From Luzula sylvatica (lineage: Eukaryota > Streptophyta > Magnoliopsida > Poales > Juncaceae), in assembly GCA_946800325.1 (NCBI GenBank), contig OX326960.1:19486393-19550392 (forward strand): 64,000 nt of DNA. Direction: 5' to 3'. How positions within the stretch are numbered: position 1 is the stretch's first letter; each line of letters starts with the position of its first letter. A model generated the notes under the pieces. The model searched no databases, was not told the origin of the DNA, and saw only the letters and a list, made by a program, of their open reading frames with translations. Below, one piece after another: positions 1-10,211 of this stretch. The position numbers and the translations under genes were made by a program.

Positions 1-323
1 GGGCCCTCGGGACTCGGCTTCCTACTATATGGGAGGTCGAGGGAGAGGGTGAGGATTCCGAGTCTGACGTGGAGGTGGGCGTAGAGCAGACTGAGGTTGG
101 TTTGGAGTTGGAGACTGAGGTTGGTTTGAACACACAAGAGGTGGAGGAGGGAGAAATGATGCAGTCTGATTTGGAGATGAACACGGAGGGGAGAGGAGAG
201 CCCTTCATTCTTGGCTCTGGATCTGAGTTGGAGAAGAGCACACAAGAGGTGGAGGAGGAGATTGGTGGTAATATGGCAAAGTCGATGACATTGCGCGATT
301 TCTTGATTACGACCACAGCTTGA
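1..323 (+). CDS. 3' end of the repeated acidic-protein gene (copy 0, cut by window start)
   Basis: This is the last ~107 codons of the unrecognised gene repeated across the window; the 5' part lies outside. The reading frame is open from base 3 to the TGA at 321-323 and matches the intact copies at 19758-20417, 35347-36006 and 50939-51598, without the 4-base insertion seen in the copy ending near 14174. The encoded segment is strongly acidic, with repeated TEVG/EVEEGE-like blocks and a conserved tail ending in DFLITTTA. The function is unknown. Confidence 0.6.
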   Translation, partial: ALGTRLPTIWEVEGEGEDSESDVEVGVEQTEVGLELETEVGLNTQEVEEGEMMQSDLEMNTEGRGEPFILGSGSELEKSTQEVEEEIGGNMAKSMTLRDFLITTTA

Positions 324-609
324 TTAGAGTATTTATTATTTAATTATGTAATACTAATTTTATGATTCTTAATGTTGATATGTGTATAGCTTTTATCTTG
401 CTCTTTCTTGATTATATGATATAAGTTGGAATATTTAGAATAACTATTATCTTGCTCTTTCTTGGATCTAACGTGCAGAGCTGAAGTTGAGTCTGCTTTA
501 TATTTAGCTTTGAAACATTTTCTTAATTAACAAAATTTAGACAAGATTTCAATTAAGCATCCTATATGAAAAGAGAAAAATATTTGGAGTTCTTTCTTTG
601 TTTTCTTTG
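324..609. other. 3' flank of gene copy 0, no gene seen
   Basis: AT-rich sequence collinear with 14175-14460 and the other units. It ends exactly where the LINE insertion begins. No open frame or RNA gene is apparent. Confidence 0.7.
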
Positions 610-654
610 ATTTGAAACATTTTTTTTTTTTACTCAAATGATTTCTCTTCAAGC

Positions 655-905
655 GAATCTTGAAGCGAATCTTGGAGCGAATCTCTGGTGACCTTCTCTG
701 GTAGCCTTCTCCGGTGCCTTTCCCCGGTGCCTTCTCCTGTGCCTTTCCCTGGTGACTTCTCCGGTGCTCTTTGATCTTCTCTGGTTGCCTTCTACGGTGC
801 CTTTCTCCGGTGACTTCTCCGGTGACCTTTGATCTTCTCCGGTGACTTCTCTGGTGACTTTTTCGGGTGATCTTCTACTTGGGTGATCTTCTTTGGTGAC
901 CATCT
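655..905. repeat. Degenerate short tandem repeat in LINE leader (CTTCTCCGGTGAC type)
   Basis: About fifteen imperfect repeats of 12-18 bases on the theme cttctc(c/t)ggtg(a/c)c follow three gcgaatctt blocks. Promoter-like 5' repeats are common in LINE leaders; a role here is inference. Open frames in this stretch, such as the arginine/glutamate-rich minus-strand one, come from the repeat. Confidence 0.7.
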
Positions 906-928
906 CTGGTGACCATTCTGAAATCTAA

Positions 929-1195
929 ATAGAAGAAGAAGAGCAGTTGATTGAAGAAGGAGGGACATCAAGAAAGTTCAAGAACCAATTAGAAAACTCA
1001 AATAATAAAGGCCAATTATACAAAACTAGCAATCCAGAGATATCGAAATTACAAGGATCAGCATTGAACAAGATTATTGAAGTGGAAAAAGGGTAAAAGA
1101 GGTATAAAAGGGAGGACAGCAAAATTGAGGATCTTTTGGAGCTTGGCATTGAAGATGTAACGTCCATTAATCCAGCTAAGTCTCTTCTCTTTTAA
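929..1195 (+). pseudogene. Possible broken upstream extension of LINE ORF1
   Basis: This stretch is in the same frame as the ORF1 start at 1208 and reads as a charged, E/K/N/Q-rich coding-like sequence, interrupted by TAA at 1094-1096 and TAA at 1193-1195. It starts after an in-frame stop near 926. It may be an ancestral N-terminal extension of ORF1, a small upstream ORF, or chance. Related full-length elements would decide. Confidence 0.3.
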
Positions 1196-1207
1196 AATTT
1201 CCTTACC

Positions 1208-3553
1208 ATGAACAATTCATACCTTCAAACCCTACAAAACAATCCAAAACAACAATGGACATTAGTTCAACATAAAAAACATAATACATCTAATTTTAAT
1301 AACACTTCGAAGAATAATTCAAAAGATATTAAATGTTTTAGATGTTTGTCTAATAGTCATTTAAGGAGAGAGTGTAGGGAGCCAATTAGGTGTCATAAAT
1401 GTCTAAGGTTAGGTCATGTTCAAAAGTTTTGTTATACTAACTTGACTCAAAATACTAATTTGAATCATAAACCTAAATCCAAAATTATTCCAATTTTACC
1501 AAAAGGTAAGGATGGTTTTGAAAAAAGTGTGGAGTCAGTATTGGAAATAACAGTTAATTTATCTAAAAAACCTTTAAACAAAGAAAATGAATTATTAACT
1601 AAAGATATTTTGATAAAAAATTTACCTGATTTTTACTGTAATCCACTTGATTTGAAAAAAATTCTTGAACCGATTGGAGTATTAATTTCAGTTGGTTCCT
1701 ACACTCCTACAAAAATAATACAAGAAATTAAAATATCAATAAATTGTCAGAATAATATTATCATACCAAATTCTATTAAAGTAATAGATGATGATGACAA
1801 AATAACTATTTTACCTATTAGGGAGATAAAATCAATTGCAAGCTCTTCTACTATTGATTATTCTTATCATGCACAAACAGATTTAAATAGGCCAACAAAT
1901 AATAAACAATTTAATAAGCCATCAGATATCATCAATTGGCCAATATTAAATAATGGGGAAAGCAAGAATAAACATTTAAACACAATAAAGCAAAAGGGAA
2001 GAGAATTTCAAAATAAGAGAGTAAAAGTTATAAATAATATAAAAGAGAAAAATAGCAAGAAAATAACAAAAATTTGGCAAAAGAAGAATAAAACAATTTC
2101 AATCTGGAGAGTTAAACACAAAGAGAATAAGGAGATTATTAGAAGTCAAGTCACAGAAAAGGTCATAAATAATAACATACAAAATTCTACTAAAGAAGAG
2201 AATATGACAATTTTACTCTCAGATAAGGATATCTTCATAGAGCATAAGGGGATTAAAAGACATTTCAAATTTAAATTTTCAAATTTAAATCCCCTTTTCA
2301 ATCCTTTTCAATTACTCTCTAATCAAGGGGAAGAATGCATAAACCCATCTCTCTCAGTACTGCCTAAATACTCATCTAATCTTCATTTGGGTAAAACAAC
2401 TCAGATTCCATCAAATTTATCTATTCAAATCACATCCAAGGGATTGGCTATAATTGATCATTCAAAGAAGGTTACAACCTCGAAAGTTGATTTACCTCAT
2501 GAGATCATTGATGATTCTATTAAGTTACCAGTACACATATCAACAAGTGAAATGGTACCACTGGTTGAATCCTCTCCATTTTCAGATATACCAAACTCAA
2601 CAATCCTCCAGTACAATTCAATCTCCCCATCAAAAAACATAAAGTCTCCTCCAGTTCATTTAGACTTATCTCCAGTTCATTCCAATATTTCTTCCAATTC
2701 CCGTGAAGCTGTATCCTTACCTGAGAGGAAAATATCCTCTCCAGTTCAGCAAAACACTTCTCCAATCTCTAAAAGGAAATTGTTTTCAACAGATCTTAGT
2801 GAAGATGATTTCATTAAGTCACCAGCACACAAATCAGTTGATATGGTACCACTGGTAGACTTAATATCTTCTCCCAATACAGACCTTAACTCCTCTCCAT
2901 TTCATTCTAAATCACAATCTCCAGTTCATATTAACACATCTCCAGTCAATCACAAAGAGATAATTTCTCTTGAAAAGGCAGTACCTTCTCCAACATTTTT
3001 CACTACCTTAATTCATCCATCAAAACTTTCATCTCAGAAGTCAGGGTCATCTAGCTCAAAATCTCCAGTTTCATCAAACATGAAATCTTTAAAACTATCT
3101 GAAAATAAACAAACAAAAATAAATGAATATTATCCTAATTTGAATGTAAATAATAATATGGAGTATAACTTTCAAAGTAATGAAGACATACAACAAATCT
3201 CCAATGAACAGAAATGCATTAAAAAACAAAATCACATCAAAAATATTAATAACAAATATAAATTAGAAGACCAAAGAAGAAGTACTAGACTTCAAAGTAA
3301 ACAAGCTGGACACTATAGCTCTCCAGTTGAAAAAGCTCAAATGATTAAGTACAAGGAAGTCCAAAAAGAGAGGAGTAGGAAGAAAAAGAATAAGATTAAT
3401 AGTGATGTAGTTAGTTTAAATTTAAATCTGGAAAATAATCATGAAATAAAGAGTAAAGATGAAATCATTAATATTCTATCATCTACTGGTATAGAAATAA
3501 CAGAGAATATATCTAACCATATTAATGGTTTGATAAGTGATTCTAGTAATTGA
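1208..3553 (+). CDS. LINE ORF1 protein, double CCHC zinc knuckle, 781 aa
   Basis: A nucleic-acid-binding ORF1 (gag-like) protein expected to coat the LINE RNA. Two adjacent CX2CX4HX4C knuckles are visible (C43, C46, H51, C56 and C62, C65, H70, C75). A region at about residues 135-200 (DILIKNLPDFY..., then GVLISVGSYTP) looks like the small alpha/beta RNA-binding fold of plant LINE ORF1 proteins (RRM/DUF4283-like); this is a weak call. Residues ~450-640 are low-complexity with repeated SPVH/SPVQ/SPFH motifs, and the C-terminus is lysine-rich. The frame is uninterrupted. ORF2 starts 35 bases after the stop. Knuckles before the RRM-like region reverse the usual plant order. Codon use is strongly A/T-biased, as in ORF2. 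The LINE assignment is firm; details of the middle domain are not. Confidence 0.85.
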   Translation: MNNSYLQTLQNNPKQQWTLVQHKKHNTSNFNNTSKNNSKDIKCFRCLSNSHLRRECREPIRCHKCLRLGHVQKFCYTNLTQNTNLNHKPKSKIIPILPKGKDGFEKSVESVLEITVNLSKKPLNKENELLTKDILIKNLPDFYCNPLDLKKILEPIGVLISVGSYTPTKIIQEIKISINCQNNIIIPNSIKVIDDDDKITILPIREIKSIASSSTIDYSYHAQTDLNRPTNNKQFNKPSDIINWPILNNGESKNKHLNTIKQKGREFQNKRVKVINNIKEKNSKKITKIWQKKNKTISIWRVKHKENKEIIRSQVTEKVINNNIQNSTKEENMTILLSDKDIFIEHKGIKRHFKFKFSNLNPLFNPFQLLSNQGEECINPSLSVLPKYSSNLHLGKTTQIPSNLSIQITSKGLAIIDHSKKVTTSKVDLPHEIIDDSIKLPVHISTSEMVPLVESSPFSDIPNSTILQYNSISPSKNIKSPPVHLDLSPVHSNISSNSREAVSLPERKISSPVQQNTSPISKRKLFSTDLSEDDFIKSPAHKSVDMVPLVDLISSPNTDLNSSPFHSKSQSPVHINTSPVNHKEIISLEKAVPSPTFFTTLIHPSKLSSQKSGSSSSKSPVSSNMKSLKLSENKQTKINEYYPNLNVNNNMEYNFQSNEDIQQISNEQKCIKKQNHIKNINNKYKLEDQRRSTRLQSKQAGHYSSPVEKAQMIKYKEVQKERSRKKKNKINSDVVSLNLNLENNHEIKSKDEIINILSSTGIEITENISNHINGLISDSSN

Positions 3554-3588
3554 GTATAAGATTTTAGTTGAGGAGTCATTATTTTTAA

Positions 3589-6500
3589 ATGATATATAAA
3601 AAACTTAAAATTTTCTCATGGAATGTTAGAGGACTTAATTCAGATATTAAGAAGGATTTAGTTAAAAATAATATTAATAATGAAAATGTTGATATTTGTT
3701 GTTTACAAGAAACAAAAATAAGATTGTTTGATGATAAAACAGTAATGGATTGTTGTGGTTCAAAATTAAATGGATATGATTATTTAGAATCTAAAGGAGC
3801 TTCAGGAGGTATCCTAATATCTTGGAATAAAAATTTATTTAATCTAGTTAATGTTAAAAAATATAATTATAATATATCTATAACACTACAAACCAAATGG
3901 GATGGGACAAATTTTTTAATAACAGGTATTTATGGGCCTACAAAAACTAAGGATAAATCAGATTTCTTAGATGAATTAAATCAAATTGCAACCTCAAATA
4001 ATCTGCCATGATATTAATGGGTGATTTTAATATTATACTTAATTCTTCTGAAAAAAGTGGTCATAATATTAATAATAAATATATCAAACTATTTAGGGAG
4101 TTCATTAATAATATGCCATTAATAGATCTTAATTTGATAGGGCAAAAATATACATGGTCCAATTCACATTCAAAAGCCAAACTTGATAGAATAATTATTA
4201 ATAAAGCATGGTTAAAATTATATCCTAATTCCCAATTAAATGCAAGAGTAAACACTTGTTCAGATCACATACCCTTATTATTTGAATCTAATACTAATTA
4301 CCCCATATTTAATGGCTTTAGGTTTGAAGTCAAATGGTTAAAATTAAAGGAATATAATAATTTAATTGAAACAGTTTTAAGCAATGGGGAAAGTAGTTCA
4401 GTTGATGAGTTATTTTTAAAGCTACAAGACTTAGGGAAAAAATTAAAAGATTTAAATAAAAATTTAAGTAATAAATATAAGATACAATTAGGAAATTGTA
4501 AAAATATTATTAGTTGGTCTGATCAAATTGGAGATAATAGGGAATTAACAAATGTTGAAAAATGGTTAAAAATTCAAGCTAAATTAAGATTAGAAAATTT
4601 AATTTTAAATGAAAAATTGTATTGGAAACAAAGATCAAAGTTTAACTGGATAAATCAAGGTGATGCAAATACAAGATTTTTTCATCTACATGCTTCAATT
4701 AAAAAATCAAATTCAATGATCTCTATATTAAAAGATAAAAATGGAGTGGAATTTAAAGACCATAAAGAAAAGGCTAACCTATTATTTTCATTTTATAGAG
4801 ATTTAATGGGTAAGGAATCAAGTAATGATAAAGGGTTTGGAAATATTAACTTAAATACATTATATTCAAATAATGATATAGATCTGTCTTTCTTAGATAA
4901 TGATTTTACTATAGAAGAACTAAATATAGCAATTAAAAGTTCGAAGAATTATAAAAGTCCAGGTCCTGATGGCTTTGTGGGTGAATTTTTTAGGAAAAAT
5001 TGGGATTTTTTAAAATATGAGATTCTTAATTTATTTAATAAAGAAGCAAAATTAGGGTTGTCAAAGTTTAATTCATCTTATATATCATTAATACCCAAGA
5101 AAAATAATGCAATTGAGCCCAAAGATTTTAGACATATAAGTTTAATATCATGTATTCGAAGAATTTTTTCAAAAATTTTATCAAACAGATTAAGCTTTAA
5201 TATTGATCAAATGATTTCTAAAAATCAGTTAGGGTTTTTAAAAGGGAGAAATATTTCAGAAAATTATGTATATGCTAGAGAAGTTTTATGTTTATCTAAT
5301 AGAGAGAAAATATCATTAATAATTTTAAAATTAGATATACATAAAGCCTTTGATTGTGTATCATGGGACTTTTTATTAAATATTTTAAAAGCCAGGGGCT
5401 TCGGTGATAATTATATTACATGGATTAAAAAGTCAGTTTTACCAGGGACTGCTAGGGTAATTTTAAATGGACACCCTGGAAAATTTATACATTTGAAAAG
5501 AGGTCTTAGACAAGGGGATCCTACTTCTACACATTTATTCTTATTAGTGATGGATGTTTTATCTAAACTATTAGAAACATTGAGTGATAAAGGATATATT
5601 ATAAAACCTATCAAAAATATCTACACTAGTTTATACTATGCTGATGATTCAATTCTTTTTTTAAAACCAGAGATTAATAATATTAAAAGAGTTAAATTTA
5701 TATTAAACTTATTTGGTCAAGAGTCAGGTCTCAAAATGAATTTTCTAAAATCTGAAGTAATTGGTTTGAATGTTAATAATGACAAAATTATACAAATTTC
5801 AAAGGAATTAGGATGTAAAATAGGTGTGTTACCTATTACTTATTTAGGGTTGCCCTTACATTTTAAAAAACCATCTAGAAATGACTTCAAAATAATAATT
5901 GAAAAAATATCTAATAAATTATCTGGTTGGAAGGGTAGTCTAATTAGTAAGGCCGGTAGGTTAATTTTATTAAATTCTACTTTAACTGCCATGCCTATAT
6001 ATTATTTTAATGTGTTTAAGTTTCCTAAATGGGCTATAAAAGAAATTGATCAAATTAGAAAACAATTTTTCTGGAAAGGAGCTAAAAAAACTGGGTTTAA
6101 TTTAGTAAACTGGGATATTGTTTGTCAGCCTAAGATTAAAGGAGGTTTAGGGGTTATTAATTTAGAATTATTTAATAAAGTATTACTAACTAAGTGGCTT
6201 TGGTTATATTATACTTCAGAAAATAAGTTAGATTGGTATAATCTAGTTGAAAACCCTATTAATATAGATGATGATCATTTTAATGCTAATAAAAACATAT
6301 CATATTTTTGGAAAGAAGTTCTTAAAAATTCAGATTTTTTTAATCAAAGTTTGAATATAATAGTAGGGAATGGGGAAAATTCAAGTTTTTTGGAAAGGAA
6401 GATGGTGTGGCAAACCATTAAAATTTAAATTTTCTGAATTATATTCCTTTTCAAATAATAAACAAGGATCAATTTCATATTTTTTAAAAGTCATGAGTGA

Positions 6501-7659
6501 ATCTAATATATACAATAGTTTAGGAATTAACATACCAGTTTCAAATGTGGCTCATGATCAGTTACTTCAATTAGAACACATTTGTAATTCACTTGATCTT
6601 CAAACATCTCAAAAAGATTCTTTTAAATGGGCTTGGAGTACTAATGGGTTTTTTTCCTGCAATAATGCATATCATCAATTAGTTCAAGGGGTTTATATAA
6701 AGGCAAACTATTTTAAATTATGGAAAATTAAAATTGAACTTAAAATCAAATTATTTTTCTGGTTATTATTTATTAATAAAATACTTACCATTGATAATCT
6801 TAAGAAGAAAGGATGGATCTTAGTTAATAGATGTGTCCTCTGTCAAAAAGAGGAAGAGAGTCTCTCCCATTTAACAGGTCAATGCAGATTTGTACATAAT
6901 ATATGGCTGAAAATAGGTGCAAAAATGAATATTAGTACTAATCTAATTAGAAATCAATTTAAGCCATTAGAATTAATAATAAATCTAAAGAAGTCTAAAA
7001 AAGAAAAAACACTTATCTGTATTTTCTTATATCAGATATGGTTGGAGAGATGTCGTAGGATATTTGATAACACATCCTTCACTGAAAATCAAATTATAGA
7101 AAGAACAATTTATGAGTACCAAATTAATAATTCAGTTCAAAATTCTTCAAAAATTAACCAATTAAAAACAACTGAAGCAAATCAAGGATTACAAAAGACA
7201 AACAAATCAATTGGGAAACAGCTTATGCATGAACAAATCAACCACACTGATAGAATTATAATTTCAGGAAATATCACTGAAGGAATGGAGCAAAGCAGAA
7301 GCTATACTGGTACAGAAGTTTTTTATACTTCATGTACCAGTTCATACAACGCAATAGAAGAAGAGTTTCGAAGTCAAAGAGCGCACATGAGAAGATTTCA
7401 AAGCAATCATCAAGAGTTAATAGAACAAAGGATTGAATCGAATAAAAAACCAAAAGGAGATACTGAAATCTGGTGGTTTAGAATAGATTTAACAGCAAAA
7501 GAACAGTTCGAAATCCAAAGAGAAGCAACAAATGATGATGGAAGTGGAGATCATACCTTATTGACGATTTGCAGCGGCTTGTCAGATCTATTCGATGAAG
7601 AGGAAGGTGTAGAAGCAAGTTCTTTTCGAGGAAAGGGAAGGTGTAGCAATGAGATCTGA
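3589..7659 (+). pseudogene. LINE ORF2 (endonuclease, reverse transcriptase, zf-RVT), two frameshifts
   Basis: This is the ORF2 polyprotein for target-primed reverse transcription, split over three frames. The APE-like endonuclease begins at 3589 (SWNVRGLN, CLQETK, TGIYGP) and continues from 4008 in another frame (MGDFN, LDRIIINK, SDHIPLLFE). The frame changes at ~4005-4010 and fits loss of one base. The reverse transcriptase lies at ~4900-5900, with PGPDGF, FRHISLI, LDIHKAFDCVSW, RGLRQGDP and YYADD (~5634-5648). A second shift, in a T run near 6387-6392, moves the frame to the one open to 7659. That part holds the plant zf-RVT domain (about 6600-6920: FKWAWS, FFWLL, CVLCQKEEES, LSHLTGQC). No RNase H domain is seen. 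The last ~30 residues run into a tandem DNA repeat and may not be original LINE sequence. Confidence 0.92.
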
Positions 7660-7849
7660 TGGAAGGCGTAGAAGCAAGACCTTTACGATGAAAGGGACGG
7701 TGTAGTAGTGAGATCTGATGGAAGGCGTAGAAGAACAAATTTCGACGAGAAGGAAGGTGTACCAGTGAGATCTGATGGAACTGGGTTGTGGAAGAGGATG
7801 GGGAAATAGTATGAGTCAAAGGTGATTTAGAGAGTTCATGTTTCGCCAT
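7478..7849 (-). CDS. Possible antisense 5' gene fragment at LINE 3' end, unrecognised
   Basis: A 123-codon frame on the minus strand starts in the plant-like context CCATGGCG and lies about 90 bases downstream of a minus-strand TATA motif (7934-7943). It spans three copies of a ~58-bp repeat, so the protein repeats HQISL-type blocks rich in H, L, S and R. It overlaps the end of the LINE ORF2 frame on the other strand. It could be a host-gene 5' end captured by the LINE, or a chance frame over a repeat. I do not recognise it. Confidence 0.25.
   Translation of the reverse strand: MAKHELSKSPLTHTISPSSSTTQFHQISLVHLPSRRNLFFYAFHQISLLHRPFHRKGLASTPSIRSHCYTFPFLEKNLLLHLPLHRIDLTSRCKSSIRYDLHFHHHLLLLFGFRTVLLLLNLF
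7603..7777. repeat. Three ~58-bp tandem repeats in LINE 3' region
   Basis: Units 7603-7661, 7662-7720 and 7721-7777 each begin gaagg(c/t)gta and end gagatctgatg, with diverged middles. The end of the ORF2 frame (7659) falls inside them. Confidence 0.8.
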
Positions 7850-8190
7850 GGTAGGCTGTGGAAGCAGAAGAGGATGAAGGCGGCGAGTTTTAAGAGAGTA
7901 CGAAGAAAGAGAAAGGAAGCAATCGCTCAGCGGTTTTATATGCTAGGGTTTTAGTTATGGGATTTCATAATTCCATGGAATTCTGTTTTCCTGGATTTTC
8001 TAATTCGGGGAAAATTCTGATCATTGCATTGATGTGATATAGTTTTATTAGTAGGAAATAAGAGGTGTTTAGGATTAACTTTTTTTATAAATTTTAGGGC
8101 AAATACCTCTCTACTTGTAATCAACAATATCATTATCAATACAATTCAATAGATGTAGGGCATAAGAACCAACTCTATTTTCATCAAAAA
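7850..8190. other. LINE insertion 3' terminal region
   Basis: This stretch is not clearly LINE-like. The last ~100 bases (tacctctctacttgtaat..., then gatgtagggcataag) resemble the R/U5 part of Copia LTRs by eye and end in tcatcaaaaa. No poly(A) longer than five is present. Confidence 0.4.
7934..7943 (-). promoter_or_regulatory. Minus-strand TATA-like motif in LINE 3' region
   Basis: The minus strand reads TATATAAAAC about 90 bases upstream of the ATG at 7849. It is the only promoter support for the antisense frame there and is weak on its own. Confidence 0.3.
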
Positions 8191-8667
8191 CAGATTTCTT
8201 AATTACAATCTACTGGTGTTATAAGGCTAGACCGGTACCGTTTGAGTATGTCCTTTAGAAAAGAATCATTTCAGGTATTTCATTTTTTATTTAAGAAACA
8301 AAAGACAATAGCTAAAATTTCAATCCATTGTGTAAACTAAATAACATCTTATCTTAGTATCTTAGGTAGCACACAATAAAACACTTTTTTACGTGGCTAA
8401 AAATGCAATATGAAGTTTCATGGGGGTATAAATGTCATAAAACAGAATGAACATACGTTTGAAAGCTTGGAAACATGATGTTAAATAAGCAACAAGAAAA
8501 CATCCAATACTGGTGAGTTTAATTTCTCTCTTGATTCGACCAGATTCGGACGGTTGGTTGGTTCTCTAATTTTTTCCATTTTCTTCGGTTGAGCTAAGCA
8601 AAACATTCATACTGGTAAATAGAACACGACATAAGATTTAGGACGCTTTATGCATGTCTCTCTTATC
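8191..8667. other. Unit flank between LINE and MITE, no gene seen
   Basis: Collinear with 14502-14978 and the matching stretch of the other units. AT-rich; no supported gene. Confidence 0.7.
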
Positions 8668-8841
8668 TAAGGGTGTCAACGGTTCGGATCCGATTCGGAT
8701 AGTGCTCGTACCTAATCCATATCTATATTATTTTTCGGATACGGATTCGGATACGGAATTACCCGGATACAGATCCGGTTCGGATATTGTCGGATACGGA
8801 TACGGTTCTTTTTCGAATATTAAAACGGATAATATGTCATG

Positions 8842-8895
<54 letters not shown>

Positions 8896-9308
8896 AACAT
8901 GAACGATATATATAATATATCTAAACGTAATTTATGATTGTGATTTTAAATCACTCACAATTCATTAATTTGTATATATTATTTGAACTAATATCAAATA
9001 AAATACATAAAAAACAATATATAATATACGGATTCGATCCGTTTACGGATACACGAATCCGATTCCGAGTATCCGGATCCTAAAATGACTCAGATCCGGA
9101 ACACGGATCCGGTCCTGACACCAAAATCGAATATCGGGTTAGGTTCAAAAAATGTATATCCATATCCATATCCGGATCCACTCGGATCCGGATATTTTTC
9201 GAATCCGGATATTTCTTCAGAGTGGATCCGGATATTTTTCGAATCCGGATATTTCTTCATATACGGTTCATGTCGGTTCGGACAATAACCACACCATTGA
9301 CACCCCTA
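8668..9308. mobile_element. hAT-like MITE (TAGGGGTGTCAA termini), unit U0
   Basis: The termini are TAAGGGTGTCAA and TTGACACCCCTA, flanked by ctcttatc and cgcttacc, a decayed 8-bp target duplication. Termini and 8-bp duplication are typical of hAT-derived non-autonomous elements; no transposase is present. The interior is packed with GGATACGG/GGATCCGG words and an (AT)n tract at 8845-8892. This copy alone has a ~46-bp internal duplication near 9186-9258 (aatccggatatttcttc twice). Confidence 0.85.
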
Positions 9309-9671
9309 CGCTTACCGTTGTAACATGTTTTGTTTACCGGTATAAAAGAAAGGAGCTGGCATAAAATTTAAATAAAATTAGGATAATATATGTGCTATAC
9401 TGTAGATATTTTAATCATATACTTTTCACTATGATAAAATTATTGTTCTTTATCATGACATTGATAATATTTTGTAAAAATGAAAAATGTATCACTCATT
9501 ATATTTTAAGAACTGTATTAGTTAAGTATAGTCATATATATTTTAATGACAATTTTAAATTTCCTAATTATTCACCATATTATCGCAATCATATATTAGT
9601 GATATATTAAAAAATTTAGCAATGGTGCATTTAAGATAATTGCACAATTTGTGCCCTCTAAATTTTACTTT
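9309..9671. other. Spacer between MITEs, no gene seen
   Basis: AT-rich sequence kept in units U0, U1 and U4 and deleted in U2 and U3. A 72-codon frame (9392-9610) is conserved only because the DNA is; its composition is hydrophobic and AT-driven, and I do not call it a gene. Confidence 0.6.
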
Positions 9672-10211
9672 CTAGGTTACGCAGTTACTTTAAAAATACA
9701 TAACTATCCTGAGAATACGGGTATCCAATACGGATACGGATACGGATACGATACGATTTGGATACGTATCGGATACGCTACGCGACGTATCCGATTATTT
9801 TAATATATGTTTTTTCGGATACGGAAAGACACGGCTCGGATACGTTCAGGATACGGCTGGAATACTCCATTTTGGATACTTGGACCTATTATATATTTTG
9901 GCCCCATAATATTTTTAAATAAATTATATATAATACTTCTAGCATATTTCTAAATTAGTTCTAGGATTTTTCTAGAATAAATTTAGGATATTTTTATCAT
10001 ACTTGTATTGTTGTATTGATTTTATTTATTGTCACGATATTTAAATTAAAATATTACGAATTTATTATTTATTTATTAATTATATACAAAATAAATGTAT
10101 TAAAATAATAAATATATACCCGAATCGGTATCCGTGATTTTTCGAAAATTGTCGCCGTATCCGTATCGTATCGGATATGATACTTGACGTATATGTATCC
10201 GTGCAACATAG
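9672..10211. mobile_element. MITE 'A', GGATACGG-rich, unit U0
   Basis: Starts CTAGGTTACGC and ends GTGCAACATAG, a decayed inverted pair. It aligns along its length with the element at 11786-12313 (shared CCTGAG.ATACGGGTATCC and GTATCGTATCGGATA). No exact flanking duplication remains, so it is an older insertion than that one. Non-coding. Confidence 0.75.

Larger units (their letters stand above)
610..8190 (+). mobile_element. L1-type LINE insertion (7.58 kb), present only in this unit
   Basis: The boundaries come from comparison with the unit at 14175-20417: homology stops after ...ttttctttg (609) and resumes at cagatttctt (8191). The insert replaces 41 bp that the other unit keeps (14461-14501). 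Its order is a GGTGA-rich leader, ORF1, ORF2 and a repeat-bearing 3' region. No target-site duplication is visible, and the 3' end is only five A residues, not a long poly(A). Plant L1 elements encode a zinc-knuckle ORF1 protein and an endonuclease/reverse transcriptase. Here ORF2 is frameshifted twice, so this copy is not autonomous. The other units lack it, so insertion followed the split from them, or their copies descend from an empty one. Confidence 0.9.

Noticed and set aside
649..903. Arg/Glu-rich 84-codon minus-strand frame in the LINE leader
   Set aside because: Direct translation of the GGTGAC-type short repeat.
8654..9364. Frames rich in GYGYGS or RIRIRI/YPYPYP in the MITEs (also at 14965, 15370, 21208, 36797 and 63346)
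   Set aside because: Products of GGATACGG/GGATCCGG repeats in non-coding MITEs; no transposase motif.
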